Below, piece by piece: positions 7,377 through 19,032 of a stretch of DNA of 64,000 nt. Position numbers and translations under genes: made by a program. Every line of letters begins with the position of its first letter. The stretch's first letter is position 1. The notes below the pieces were generated by a model, which was not told the DNA's origin, searched no databases, and saw nothing but the letters and a program-made list of their open reading frames with translations. The DNA is taken from the NCBI RefSeq assembly GCF_018343695.1, contig NZ_JAGYPJ010000001.1:1747001-1811000 (forward strand), given 5' to 3'. The stretch comes from Lederbergia citrisecunda (GTDB lineage: Bacteria; Bacillota; Bacilli; Bacillales; Bacillaceae_C).

Positions 7377-10006
7377 ACGGATTTTATCCACTCAGTGACA
7401 AAGCTTAATGCAGAATCTAATTGTTCTGGGTTTTTTCCACCAGCTTGGGCCATATCAGGACGCCCCCCGCCGCCGCCTCCACAACGTTCAGCGACTTCTT
7501 TAACTAGTTTTCCAGCGTGATAGCCTTTTTCAATTAAATCCTTAGTTACAGCAGCAATAATATTAACCTTTTCGTTTTGACTTGATCCAAGGACAATAAT
7601 TCCTGTTCCTATTTTCTGCTTCAAATCATCTGCCATATTACGAAGTGTGTTCATATCAGAAGCATGAACTTTTCTTGCCAAAACTTTTATTCCATTAACT
7701 TCTTCGACATATTGGAGCATGTCTCCTGCTTCAATATTAGCGAGTTTGGAGGATAATGATTCATTTTCTCGCTGAAGTTCTTTCATATCAGCAAGAAGAG
7801 TTTCTGCACGATGGACTAAATCCTTTGGTTTTGTTTTTAAAATATCAGCTGCTTGGTGAAGTCTCATGATTTCTTCATTCATCAAATGGTACGCACCTTG
7901 CCCTGTTACACCTTCAATTCTGCGTGTACCTGCACCTATACCACTTTCTGAAACAATTTTGAATAAACCAATAGATGAACTATTTGGAACATGGCATCCA
8001 CCACAAAGCTCTAAACTGTAGTCACCAACAGAAACTACGCGTACAATATCGCCATATTTTTCTCCAAACAATGCCATAGCTCCCATTGCTTTTGCCTCTT
8101 CAAGATTTTTATTAGAGATAGCTACTGGGATGTTTGCCCAAATTTTTTCGTTTACAATTTGTTCAATTTTTTCAAGTTCTTCTTGTTTTACTTGACCAAA
8201 ATGTGAAAAATCAAATCGCATCCTTTCTGCACCAACATAAGAACCAGCTTGGTTTACATGGTTGCCAAGGACGTCCTTTAATGCTTGATGAAGTAAATGT
8301 GTCGCTGTATGATTTTTTTCTATTTTTCTTCGGTTCACTTCATTAACTTGAGCATGTACAAGCATTCCCTCTTTTAATACTCCAGCTTCGATAACAGCAG
8401 ATTGAAGATTTTGTCCATTCGGTGCTTTTTGAACATCTGTTACAAGTATTCTTAGTCCTTCAGCAGTAATGTAGCCTTGATCAGCAATTTGTCCACCGCT
8501 TTCAGCATAAAAAGGAGTATTCTCTAAAATTAATTCTACTTTTTCTCCTGCCTCGGCAGATTGAACGAGTTCACCATTTTTTATAATCGCTTGAACCTTC
8601 GTATCAGTTTGCATGTTTTCGTACCCAATAAAAGTACTACTTACATGTAAATCGCCAAGAATTCCGCCTTGAACATGCATTGATTCAGTATCTTGTCTTG
8701 CTGATCTAGCCCTTTCACGTTGTTCCTCCATTGCTTTGTCAAAGCCTTCATAGTCAACTTTCATCTTTTCTTCTTCAGCATATTCTTCTGTCAGTTCAAT
8801 TGGGAATCCATATGTGTCATAAAGCTTAAATACATCTGACCCACTGATGACATCTTTCCCTTCCTGTTTAGCTTTTTGAATGATAGATGAAAGGATTTCC
8901 AATCCGTCATGCAATGTTTCATGGAAACGTTCCTCTTCATTTTTAATTACTTTTTGTACAAAATCGGTTTTTTCTACTACATTTGGGTAATAATCTTTCA
9001 TAATTTCGCCTACAACAGGCACTAGTTTGTACATAAAAGGTTTATCGATATTAATTTGTTTTGCATATCTTACTGCTCTTCTTAAAAGTCTGCGCAACAC
9101 ATAGCCGCGTCCTTCATTGGAAGGTAATGCGCCATCAGCTATTGCAAAAGCAACTGTTCGTATATGATCGGCAATCACTTTAAAAGCAACATCCGCTTCC
9201 GTTTTAGTCCCATAAGATGAGCCTGATATTTTTTCTGTATCACGAATAATAGGCATAAATAAATCTGTATCAAAGTTCGTTGGTACATTTTGGATAACAG
9301 ACGCCATTCGTTCTAGTCCCATACCTGTATCAATGTTTTTCTTAGGTAGAGGTGTGTATGTGCCGTCAGGGTTGTGGTTAAATTGTGAAAATACAAGATT
9401 CCAAATTTCTAAATAACGTTCATTTTCTCCACCAGGATACAATTCTGGATCTTCAGGATCATCTCCAAATTCTGGACCTCTATCATAAAAAATTTCTGTG
9501 TTAGGACCACTTGGACCTTCACCTATATCCCAGAAATTCCCCTCTAAACGGATGATTCTTTCCTTTGGAATGCCGATAACATTGTGCCATAAGTCATATG
9601 CTTCATCGTCTTCTGGATGAATCGTAACGGATAATTTATCCTCTTCAAACCCAATCCATTTCGGACTCGTTAAAAATTCCCACGCCCATTCAATGGCTTC
9701 CTTTTTAAAATAATCTCCGATTGAAAAATTCCCTAACATTTCAAAGAATGTATGGTGTCTTGCAGTTTTTCCAACATTTTCAATGTCATTCGTGCGAATG
9801 GATTTTTGTGCATTTACGATTCGTGGATTTTCGGGAATAACTCTTCCATCGAAGTATTTTTTCAATGTTGCTACACCACTATTGATCCACAATAATGTTG
9901 GATCATCGTGGGGAACAAGGGAAGCACTCGGTTCTACTTTGTGACCCTTTTCCTTGAAAAAATCTAAATACATTTGTCTAATTTGTGCACCTGATAGCTT
10001 CTTCAT
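7373..10006 (-). CDS. alaS: Alanyl-tRNA synthetase
   Basis: AlaRS (877 residues) charges tRNA-Ala. The class II catalytic domain is at the N-terminus, starting [17 protein letters not shown]. The editing domain carries the zinc motif HTATHLLH (about residues 565-572) and CGGCH (about 670), and the C-terminal oligomerisation region has a Gly-rich CGGGGGG loop. The start ATG follows AGGAGG by eight bases. A T-box leader and a consensus sigma-A promoter lie upstream, so expression should rise when uncharged tRNA-Ala accumulates. Confidence 0.98.
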   Translation of the reverse strand: MKKLSGAQIRQMYLDFFKEKGHKVEPSASLVPHDDPTLLWINSGVATLKKYFDGRVIPENPRIVNAQKSIRTNDIENVGKTARHHTFFEMLGNFSIGDYFKKEAIEWAWEFLTSPKWIGFEEDKLSVTIHPEDDEAYDLWHNVIGIPKERIIRLEGNFWDIGEGPSGPNTEIFYDRGPEFGDDPEDPELYPGGENERYLEIWNLVFSQFNHNPDGTYTPLPKKNIDTGMGLERMASVIQNVPTNFDTDLFMPIIRDTEKISGSSYGTKTEADVAFKVIADHIRTVAFAIADGALPSNEGRGYVLRRLLRRAVRYAKQINIDKPFMYKLVPVVGEIMKDYYPNVVEKTDFVQKVIKNEEERFHETLHDGLEILSSIIQKAKQEGKDVISGSDVFKLYDTYGFPIELTEEYAEEEKMKVDYEGFDKAMEEQRERARSARQDTESMHVQGGILGDLHVSSTFIGYENMQTDTKVQAIIKNGELVQSAEAGEKVELILENTPFYAESGGQIADQGYITAEGLRILVTDVQKAPNGQNLQSAVIEAGVLKEGMLVHAQVNEVNRRKIEKNHTATHLLHQALKDVLGNHVNQAGSYVGAERMRFDFSHFGQVKQEELEKIEQIVNEKIWANIPVAISNKNLEEAKAMGAMALFGEKYGDIVRVVSVGDYSLELCGGCHVPNSSSIGLFKIVSESGIGAGTRRIEGVTGQGAYHLMNEEIMRLHQAADILKTKPKDLVHRAETLLADMKELQRENESLSSKLANIEAGDMLQYVEEVNGIKVLARKVHASDMNTLRNMADDLKQKIGTGIIVLGSSQNEKVNIIAAVTKDLIEKGYHAGKLVKEVAERCGGGGGGRPDMAQAGGKNPEQLDSALSFVTEWIKSV

Positions 10007-10085
10007 TATGAATACCTCCTATTTTTAGTTAATCTTAATTCGACGAACGGATTTAAGTGGTTTCGAATCGTCGGTTTTATTGTGG

Positions 10086-10353
10086 TGAAACAAAACAAAA
10101 TAAAAAAGCTCCACCCCTTAAACAGGGGCGAAGCTTATTGTACGCGGTACCACCCTGATTCAAAAGCGAATTTCCATTGAGGAATATGCTTTTATCTCAG
10201 TACCTTAACGCGGTTAACGGCAGGGATTAGCTACTCTCAGGATTGGCATATGTTATTCTTCATCTAGAATTTCTTGCAGCCTAGGAAATTCCTCTCTTAA
10301 GATGGACTATAACAATTAGATCCGTCTTCAATTTACCATTATTTTATTTGTAT
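10086..10353 (-). promoter_or_regulatory. T-box leader of alaS
   Basis: The minus strand carries the invariant T-box core AGGGTGGTACCGCG (about 10142-10155). It is followed by a terminator stem (GCTTCGCCCCT / AGGGGTGGAGC) running into TTTTTT at 10086-10091. Upstream lies about 190 bases able to form stem I, with an AGAGAGG purine-rich bulge near 10300. Uncharged tRNA would pair with the GGTG core and stabilise the antiterminator. I could not fix the specifier codon with confidence; an Ala codon is expected. Confidence 0.93.
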
Positions 10354-10359
10354 ATTGAG

Positions 10360-10388
10360 ATTATAGAGAAACAAGGATTCTTTGTCAA
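10360..10388 (-). promoter_or_regulatory. Consensus sigma-A promoter of the alaS T-box transcript
   Basis: TTGACA (10383-10388), 17 bases and TATAAT (10360-10365) on the minus strand form an exact sigma-A consensus. It sits directly upstream of the T-box leader and within a few bases of the end of the AI-2E-family gene. Confidence 0.9.
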
Positions 10389-10390
10389 CG

Positions 10391-11461
10391 TTATGATTGC
10401 CTCGTTCTAATCAAATGGTCTCTTGAATGAATAATAGCAATTTTAATAATCGCTAATATAGGGACGGAAACAATCATTCCAATAATTCCAAATGCCTCCC
10501 CTCCAATAATAAGGGCGGCAATAATAAATAAAGGATGCATATGTAATGATTTTCCGACAATGTAAGGTGATAATATATTTCCTTCAATAAATTGAAGAAC
10601 AAATACAATCACACCCGCAATAATCGCCAATTTAACAGAAGACATCAATGCTATTGCCACAACAGGGAAAGCACCAATGAGTGGACCAAAATAAGGGATA
10701 ACATTTGTAATGGCAATGATGATTCCTAATAAAATTGGATATCGAATTCCGATTATACCAAACGTTATGGCTGCGGCCACCCCAATAATAGCACACACAA
10801 GAATTTGGCCCCGAATATAACCACCGAGCGACTCATTGACGGCATCTAAAAATAAGACTCCATTTCGTCGCCACTTCTTCGGTGTCATATACCAACATGC
10901 TCTTTTGATGACATCTAAATCCTTTAGCATGTAAAAAGAAAGGAATGGGACAACTAATAAAATGAAAAGAAAATCAAACAAATCCATAATGGCCTTCGAT
11001 GTTTTTTCAATAAGTTTGTTAAACCATTCCTCCACATCATTAATTCGCTCATCAATTTGCATCTGGATTCCTTCTGGGAAACTTGAGGTCGAGGCTTCAA
11101 CTTGATGAATCCATTCTCGGTAATGCCCAGTAAATATCGGAAGTTGTTCGGAAAACTCCTTCATCTGTTTGATGACCATGGGAACCCCTAGATATATGGC
11201 ATATCCAGTACTACCAAAAAAAAGAAGATATATAAGTAAAATGGCAACATATCTTTTCATTCCTAAGCTTTCTAATTTCCCAACAAGCGGATGCAATAAA
11301 TAAGCGATCAGCCCACTTAATAAAAATGGCAAGAGACCAATCATAGCCGTTGTAAAAATAGGCTTCCAAATGGGCTTTAACAATAAAAAACAATATAGAG
11401 TAATAAATATTAATAAAACGATGATTAATCGGTAAATAACTCGGAGATGGTGCTGATTCAC
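10391..11461 (-). CDS. yrrI: AI-2E family (PerM/YrrI-like) membrane transporter
   Basis: This 356-residue polytopic protein of the AI-2E/UPF0118 family has about seven to eight membrane segments. Pairs at about 12-60 and 65-90 precede a cytoplasmic loop at about 95-150, and a hydrophobic C-terminal block from about 155 holds the conserved GNILSPYIVG and GIIGMIVSVP motifs. Characterised members act in quorum-signal export or Na+/H+ exchange. The substrate here is unknown. The start is GTG at 11461 after GGAGGGGG. In B. subtilis glnQHMP lies between yrrI and yrrD. Here a repeat-rich spacer takes that place. Confidence 0.88.
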   Translation of the reverse strand: MNQHHLRVIYRLIIVLLIFITLYCFLLLKPIWKPIFTTAMIGLLPFLLSGLIAYLLHPLVGKLESLGMKRYVAILLIYLLFFGSTGYAIYLGVPMVIKQMKEFSEQLPIFTGHYREWIHQVEASTSSFPEGIQMQIDERINDVEEWFNKLIEKTSKAIMDLFDFLFILLVVPFLSFYMLKDLDVIKRACWYMTPKKWRRNGVLFLDAVNESLGGYIRGQILVCAIIGVAAAITFGIIGIRYPILLGIIIAITNVIPYFGPLIGAFPVVAIALMSSVKLAIIAGVIVFVLQFIEGNILSPYIVGKSLHMHPLFIIAALIIGGEAFGIIGMIVSVPILAIIKIAIIHSRDHLIRTRQS

Positions 11462-11575
11462 AAAGATTCCCCCTCCAAATTAGTTTTCCGATTTTGAGAA
11501 TTTTTTATCCATTGAAATGCGGTTGACGTGGATACTAATAAACCTTCTAAATTGCAAAAAAATTATTGGACTGGA

Positions 11576-11850
11576 ACGATGAATACATCAATCGTGACCT
11601 AGGCTTGGCAGGGAAATAATACTTGGAAGGGCGATGAACACTCTATAGTTACTTTGGAAAGGAAATTAGCGCACATAAGGGAAAGTTGAACGCTTTATCG
11701 TGACCCTGGAAGGGAAATTAGCGCATAGAAGGTCACGATGAACACTCCATCGTGACCTTGGAAAGGAAGTTAATGCTCGGAAGGGAACAATGATTGCTTT
11801 ATCGTTACCTTGAAAGGCAAATAACGCTTTAAGGCATATTGAACGCAATA
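11576..11850. repeat. Tandem array of about five 52-bp palindromic units
   Basis: Units start near 11576, 11632, 11684, 11736 and 11788. The middle three are each 52 bases. The shared core reads CGATGAACACTCCATCGTG, then ACCTTGGAAAGGAAATTAGC, then GCATAGAAGG. The best-preserved junction forms a perfect 10-bp hairpin, GGTCACGATG and CATCGTGACC, with a seven-base loop. Outer units are more diverged. The spacing and sequence do not fit CRISPR repeats and spacers. A 63-codon frame on the minus strand is a by-product of the array. Confidence 0.8.
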
Positions 11851-11936
11851 TAGGCACTCAGTTTGTTTAATTATAGCCTCCAAAAACAAAAAGTGGTAGT
11901 GGTGTAATCTTGTTAAAGGTCATTACTGTTTTTAGC

Positions 11937-12225
11937 ACTGTTGATTGGAGCGAAAGGTGCGTAGACTCCTGCGGGAATAAGTGACAGGGAAGACCCCACA
12001 GATTAGAAAAGCGGAGGCGACTGTTCAGCGGCGTACGAACGGGAGACTTTCCCGCACTGAGATAAAGGAAACACGGCGAGGTACGAGCCGATGTTGACTT
12101 ATCGTAGGGAGGGAAAGGCTCGTTCGCTAGACGCTAGGAGCAGGAGCTAGACAACACGCATAGCGCCGAGGAGGCTTCCCGTACCGACCGCGGAAAGCGA
12201 GTGCCTAGAGCGCAAATCAACAACC
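11937..12225. repeat. Family-3 repeat with a family-1 repeat nested inside
   Basis: The outer element begins TTGATTGGAGCGAAAGG, then CTCCTGCGGGAATAAG, and resumes at about 12150 with CGCCGAGGAGGCTTCCCG, ending CGGAAAGCGAGTGCCTAGAG near 12212, then AATCAACA. These are recognisable blocks of an intergenic element I know from Bacillus genomes. The middle (about 12058-12152) holds family-1 blocks: CTGAGATAAAGGAAACACGG, GATGTTGACTTATCGTAGGG and GGAGCTAGACA. The nesting implies the family-1 sequence entered later or recombined in. Confidence 0.7.
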
Positions 12226-12337
12226 CAAGTTAAGAATTGCTTTACTTTCTCGGAGATTTGAACGGATCAACACGCCTTTTGAAACTGAAAAAAGATATAA
12301 ACACAATAATGAAGCTCCTTCCACCCTTTGCAACTCC

Positions 12338-12381
12338 AAAAAGAACTAAAGGAACTGCCTTTTACTCGACAGTTCCTTTAG
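12338..12381 (-). terminator. Rho-independent terminator after the zinc-ribbon gene
   Basis: A perfect 12-bp stem, CTAAAGGAACTG / CAGTTCCTTTAG with a 12-base loop, is followed on the minus strand by TTCTTTTTGG. Confidence 0.8.
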
Positions 12382-12385
12382 TCAA

Positions 12386-12574
12386 TCAGCTCAGTTTTCG
12401 TTCATGTTCGTTAAACAAGTCATCTAACGAACTCAAAGACCCATCTTCCTCAACTTGATGTGTGTGTATTAAACAATTTCCGACCGTAAGTTCAATAAAA
12501 CAGTTCCAACAATAATATTGATTGATGCCTATTTTACCAAGATCCTTACTTTGGCAATTCGGACACTTCATCAT
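12386..12574 (-). CDS. Small zinc-ribbon protein
   Basis: This is a 62-residue protein with two CxxC pairs (CPNC at 4-7 and CWNC at about 23-26) typical of a zinc ribbon, followed by an acidic, Ser-rich tail. The ATG at 12574 is chosen because GAGGTGG lies eight bases upstream; a GTG four codons earlier overlaps that site. The gene overlaps the end of yrrD by 29 bases, so the two are probably translated from one message, and it ends at a strong terminator. The function is unknown. Small proteins of this kind occupy this position in related Bacilli. Confidence 0.75.
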   Translation of the reverse strand: MMKCPNCQSKDLGKIGINQYYCWNCFIELTVGNCLIHTHQVEEDGSLSSLDDLFNEHERKLS

Positions 12575-13064
12575 AGGATTTGCCACCTCGCAACTTAGTT
12601 ACCGACACGATGATGGCATCTTTTCCAATCTTAGGTGGGTGGGGAGTTCTGATCACTCGTTTTCCTTGAGTAATATCAGTAAAGAAACCATCCGTCAGTT
12701 CATACCCTATGATTGTGCCCACTTCTTCAAGAAAATATACATCATCCAAAAGTCCAAGTTGGTCTCCGATTTGGGATAATGCATTTTTCTTTATCAGTGC
12801 CTTATCATGAAACATTGTATATTCGGTAGCCTCCCCCGTATATTTCGTGAGAAGCTCCTTGTTTTCAAGCAGAATTCCATCTTTACCAAATGAACTGATA
12901 CTATTGATTGGAATCTTTAGCTTTTTACTTATCAAACCTTTACATAAAAGTAAAAGATGTGATACTTTTCCACTTTCTTGAATTACAATGTCACAAACTT
13001 CACCAAGTAAGTTTCCGTTTTTTTCATAAACAGGCATTCCCTTTAAAAGAGAAAATGTCCGCAA
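12546..13064 (-). CDS. yrrD: PRC-barrel domain protein YrrD
   Basis: This 172-residue soluble protein has two PRC-barrel-like halves: MRTFSLLKGMPVYEKNGNLL at the N-terminus, and a second near 83-125 (IGDQLGLLDDVYFLEE). The family is present downstream of recD2 in Bacillus and its function is unknown. The start is TTG at 13064, five bases after AAAGGCGGGG. An ATG inside that site is out of frame. The gap to recD2 is only 36 bases, so an operon is likely. Confidence 0.85.
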   Translation of the reverse strand: MRTFSLLKGMPVYEKNGNLLGEVCDIVIQESGKVSHLLLLCKGLISKKLKIPINSISSFGKDGILLENKELLTKYTGEATEYTMFHDKALIKKNALSQIGDQLGLLDDVYFLEEVGTIIGYELTDGFFTDITQGKRVIRTPHPPKIGKDAIIVSVTKLRGGKSYDEVSELPK

Positions 13065-13100
13065 AGCATCCCCGCCTTTCCGAACATTTTTATTTTCCTC

Positions 13101-15485
13101 CTAATCCAAAAAATCATAAGGCGAAACATTTTCCATCCCGATCATTGGATCGATCAGTTTTAAGGTTTCCTCGGTCAAAACTTCCTCTTGTTGATTTTGT
13201 AATGGGCTTGATTCAGAAGCCAATTTCTCATATAAGGATGTCTGTCTTATTAAATCATCCTTGCGTTCTACACCTATACGAAAAGCACTTTCTTCTCCAC
13301 ATAAAATGAGAAATTGCTTACTTCTCGTTATGGCAGTATAGAGTAAATTTCTTCTTAGCATTCTGTAATAACTGCGTACGAGAGGAAGAATGACAATTGG
13401 AAATTCGCTTCCTTGTGATTTGTGGATGGAACAACAGTATGCATGTGTAATTTGGTTTAAGTCTCCTCTAGTATAGGTTACTTCTGTTCCTTCAAAAGAG
13501 ACAATCACCATATCTTGATTTTCCGTGTTTTCCTTTGCATAGAAAATCGAGATAATTTCACCCATATCACCATTAAATACATGGTTTTCAGGTTGATTTA
13601 CGAGCTGTAATACTTTATCCCCTATTCTATATTTCACATCTCCGAAAGATAGCTCTTTTCTTTTCCCATCATTGTTAGGATTAAATATTTCTTGAATTAT
13701 TTTATTTAAATTATCAATTCCAGCTGGACCACGATACATTGGGGCAAGAACTTGAATGTCTTTTGCCGCATAGCCCTTTTGTTTAGCATTTAAGACGACT
13801 TTTTTTATCACTTCACTTATTTGACTAGCCTGACATTGAATAAAGGATCGATCTTTTTGCTGTTTGACGAGATCATGAGGAGTTCTGCCATTTTTTATTT
13901 CATGAGCTAATTCAATGATGGAAGATCCTTCCTCTTGTCGATATATATCAGTCAGTTGGACGGTAGGGATCATATTGGATGTAATTAAATCTTTCAACAC
14001 TTGTCCAGGTCCTACAGATGGAAGTTGATCTTCATCCCCAACCAAAATTACTTGAATCGATTTTGGCAATGCTTTTAATAATTGATGGGCAAGCCATGTA
14101 TCAACCATTGACATTTCGTCTACAATGATGAGCCTGCCTTCAATTTCTCGAACTTCATCGGAATCAAGTTGTTCTTGACCTGTCATTCCTAGTAATCGAT
14201 GAATCGTCATAGCAGGTAGTCCCGTGGATTCTGCCATTCTTTTTGCAGCCCTTCCTGTCGGTGCCGTTAAAAGAATAGGGAAGGGTTCTTCTTTTTTATA
14301 AGAATAAGGGTCAAGGGATAAGCCGTGTAATTCGGCGTACAACTCTACAATCCCTTTAATGACAGTTGTTTTACCTGTTCCAGGTCCACCAGTTAAAATC
14401 ATCATCGGGCTCGTTAAAGCAGTTTTAATAGCCTCTTTTTGTGAAGTGGCATATTCAACATGTAATCGCTCCTCTAAACTCCCTAGAGCAAGCAAAAATT
14501 CAGATTCAGGAAATTGATCGGTATATTCCTTTTGTTCCATAATCCGCTCAATATTCGTTATGATTCCTTTTTCGGAAAAATATAGGGAAGGCATGTATAC
14601 ACGCTTTTCTTCACCAATAATTTTTCCTTCTTCTTCAAGCTTAATTAATTCTGTCGCTATATCTTGAAATGGAATTTCAATTCTCTGACTTTCTTCCAGC
14701 AGCAATTTTACTTTTTCAAGGATTTCTTCACTCTCTAAATAAACATGGCCATTTTTTAAACACTCTTGCTCTAAAACATATAAACAGCCTGCTTTTATTC
14801 GATCCGGGTGACTACCTGTGATTCCCAGCTGACTACCTAATTCATCCGCTCTTACAAAACCGATACCTTCCACATCTTCAATCAATCGATATGGATTTTG
14901 TTGCATTATTGTGAGCGTTTCGTCTTTGTATACTTGGTAGATTTTCATCGATATTTGCGGACCGAACCCATATTGATTTAAACCGATCATCACTTGCTCA
15001 AGACCTTGATGTTCAAGTAAAGTATCGTAAAGCTGCTTTGCCGTTTCAGCTCCTAGTTTGGGGACTTCATCAAGTATGGATGGCCGTTCAAGAATACGAG
15101 AAATGGCATTTTCACCAAGTGATTCTACAATTCGTTCAGCTGTTTTTTTTCCAACACCTTTAAATAAATCGCTTGATAAATATGTAACGACCCCTTGCTT
15201 CGTCTTCGGCATATCTTTTTTAAAATGCTCAGCATTAAACTGGAGCCCGAATTTCGGATGCTCCTTAAAAAGACCGTAAAAAAGATACGTTTCCTGCTCG
15301 TGAAGTTTAGGAAAATACCCTGTGACGATCGCTTCTTTTTCCTGATAATCCAAATTTGTACCGTCTACTCTTATTCGGATGACGGAATAAAAGTTTTGCT
15401 CGTTGTGGAAAATCGTCACAAGATGGCGGCCTTTAATATATTTTTCGTTTTCTTGAAATAAATCAAGAGAATCCTGAACTTCCAT
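13101..15485 (-). CDS. recD2: ATP-dependent RecD2-like DNA helicase
   Basis: RecD2 (794 residues) is a superfamily 1B 5'-3' helicase that acts outside RecBCD and aids replication fork repair. An N-terminal OB-like domain and a helix-hairpin-helix region (about 85-215) precede the motor with Walker A GGPGTGKTT (about 364-372), the DEMSMVD Walker B motif, and a C-terminal UvrD-like domain with HAYCCSIHKSQGSE. The start at 15485 (MEVQDSL) is preferred because GGGGG precedes it, while the upstream in-frame ATG has no site. The TPR gene lies 25 bases upstream. Confidence 0.96.
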   Translation of the reverse strand: MEVQDSLDLFQENEKYIKGRHLVTIFHNEQNFYSVIRIRVDGTNLDYQEKEAIVTGYFPKLHEQETYLFYGLFKEHPKFGLQFNAEHFKKDMPKTKQGVVTYLSSDLFKGVGKKTAERIVESLGENAISRILERPSILDEVPKLGAETAKQLYDTLLEHQGLEQVMIGLNQYGFGPQISMKIYQVYKDETLTIMQQNPYRLIEDVEGIGFVRADELGSQLGITGSHPDRIKAGCLYVLEQECLKNGHVYLESEEILEKVKLLLEESQRIEIPFQDIATELIKLEEEGKIIGEEKRVYMPSLYFSEKGIITNIERIMEQKEYTDQFPESEFLLALGSLEERLHVEYATSQKEAIKTALTSPMMILTGGPGTGKTTVIKGIVELYAELHGLSLDPYSYKKEEPFPILLTAPTGRAAKRMAESTGLPAMTIHRLLGMTGQEQLDSDEVREIEGRLIIVDEMSMVDTWLAHQLLKALPKSIQVILVGDEDQLPSVGPGQVLKDLITSNMIPTVQLTDIYRQEEGSSIIELAHEIKNGRTPHDLVKQQKDRSFIQCQASQISEVIKKVVLNAKQKGYAAKDIQVLAPMYRGPAGIDNLNKIIQEIFNPNNDGKRKELSFGDVKYRIGDKVLQLVNQPENHVFNGDMGEIISIFYAKENTENQDMVIVSFEGTEVTYTRGDLNQITHAYCCSIHKSQGSEFPIVILPLVRSYYRMLRRNLLYTAITRSKQFLILCGEESAFRIGVERKDDLIRQTSLYEKLASESSPLQNQQEEVLTEETLKLIDPMIGMENVSPYDFLD

Positions 15486-15509
15486 ACTTGATTCCCCCAT
15501 TTCTAGCGG

Positions 15510-16181
15510 CTACTGTCCATTTTCTTCTGACAATTGCTCCGCTAGCTTCATACCATTCCCTGCAAGAAGATGATTTGGTTGAATATCCAACGCTTTTTGA
15601 AAATAAAATTGCGCTTTATTTACATCATTATGATAGGCAATATGCGCGACCCCAAGATTATAATAAGCGTCTGCATGTTCAGTGTCCGCTTTAATCACAG
15701 TTTCCAATTGTTTTATTGCCTCTTCAAAAACACCACTTCGCGCTAATGAAAGCGCATATTGAAATCTAGCTTCTGTATCATCGTTATTTAGTTCTACGCT
15801 CCTTTGCAAATAAGGAAGCGATAATTCGTTTCTTCCTAGATTTACAAAGCACATCCCTAGCATATATTGAAGATCATTTGATTCAGGACCAATCGCGAGA
15901 GCCTTCTCGAACATCCCTGCAGCTTTATCATAAAGTTCTTTATTAAAAAATAGGTTACCATAGCTGTAATAAGCTGCTGATGCTTTATCGTCAATATCAA
16001 GAGCTCTTTTTAAAAATTGTTCAGCACGCTGAAACTCACCTACTGATATTAGCACATTAGCGAAATTCACATAACCAACCGCATCATGCGGATTTTCTTC
16101 TATAGCTTCTGTAAACTTTTGAATCGCTTTTTCAACATTTCCTTCTTGTAAAAATTCAATTCCTAATAAATTTTTATCCAT
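15510..16181 (-). CDS. yrrB: Tetratricopeptide repeat protein YrrB
   Basis: This is a 223-residue soluble protein composed almost entirely of about six TPR units of 34 residues, with recurring A-Y-Y/F-G-N-L-F and A-hydrophobic-P signatures. It should be a protein-protein scaffold. The partner is not known to me, but the gene is consistently between mnmA and recD2 in Bacilli. The start at 16181 (MDKNLLG) is chosen because GGAG lies eight bases upstream; the longer frame begins within that site. Confidence 0.9.
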   Translation of the reverse strand: MDKNLLGIEFLQEGNVEKAIQKFTEAIEENPHDAVGYVNFANVLISVGEFQRAEQFLKRALDIDDKASAAYYSYGNLFFNKELYDKAAGMFEKALAIGPESNDLQYMLGMCFVNLGRNELSLPYLQRSVELNNDDTEARFQYALSLARSGVFEEAIKQLETVIKADTEHADAYYNLGVAHIAYHNDVNKAQFYFQKALDIQPNHLLAGNGMKLAEQLSEENGQ

Positions 16182-16284
16182 TCTATTCACTCCGAAACTT
16201 CAATTAATTGGATTATAACATATTATCAATAACGGCTTGGCATAATTTCAACTAGATTTTCATTGAATCTGTTCAACCAATCTC

Positions 16285-16319
16285 TTTAAAAAACTGCTTA
16301 TCATAAAGATGATAAGCAG

Positions 16320-16321
<2 letters not shown>
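16285..16321 (-). terminator. Rho-independent terminator overlapping the mnmA stop
   Basis: A perfect 13-bp stem, AACTGCTTATCAT / ATGATAAGCAGTT with a four-base loop, is followed on the minus strand by TTTTTT. The 5' arm includes the first two bases of the mnmA stop codon. Confidence 0.9.
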
Positions 16322-18592
<2,271 letters not shown>

Positions 18593-18612
18593 GTTTTCCA
18601 CCTGTTTCTAAA

Positions 18613-19032
18613 TTAAATATAGAACATATACGCATCAGGCGTATTGTCGTCGGAATGATTAGCCAGATCCTCAACAGTCGTATTATCCAAAACTTCTTTC
18701 ACAGCATCACGAATTCTCATCCATAATTCACGTTTTGCTGGTTCTTCTTCTTCAATTCCTTCTACTGGGCTGATAGGACCTTCCAAAACACGAATGATAT
18801 CTCCAGCAGTTATTTTTGATGGTTCATCTGCCAATACGTAACCGCCATAAGCCCCTCTAATACTTCTAACAAGACCAGCATTCCGTAGTGGACCAGCCAA
18901 TTGCTCTAAATAATGTTCAGATAGATCGTGGTTTTGCGCAATTGATTTTAAAGAGATTGGCCCTTCTCCATGTCTTTTTGCCAATTCAATCATTATCGTT
19001 AATCCATATCTTCCTTTAGTTGAAATTTTCAT
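18613..19032 (-). CDS. cymR: Cysteine metabolism repressor CymR (Rrf2 family)
   Basis: This 139-residue Rrf2 winged-helix regulator begins MKISTKGRYGLTIMIELA. In B. subtilis, CymR with the cysteine synthase CysK represses cystine uptake and cysteine synthesis genes. It lacks the three-Cys iron-sulfur ligands of IscR, as expected for CymR. Its ATG overlaps the stop of the upstream YczE-like gene (TAATG), so translation is probably coupled. The cysteine desulfurase gene follows after 20 bases. Confidence 0.92.
   Translation of the reverse strand: MKISTKGRYGLTIMIELAKRHGEGPISLKSIAQNHDLSEHYLEQLAGPLRNAGLVRSIRGAYGGYVLADEPSKITAGDIIRVLEGPISPVEGIEEEEPAKRELWMRIRDAVKEVLDNTTVEDLANHSDDNTPDAYMFYI

Noticed and set aside
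11576-11850. Possible CRISPR array
   Set aside because: Units join directly without unique spacers, vary in sequence and are 52 bases long; no cas genes are present.
12237-12458. 73-codon plus-strand frame near the zinc-ribbon gene
   Set aside because: Crosses a strong terminator and the antisense of the zinc-ribbon gene; no ribosome binding site.
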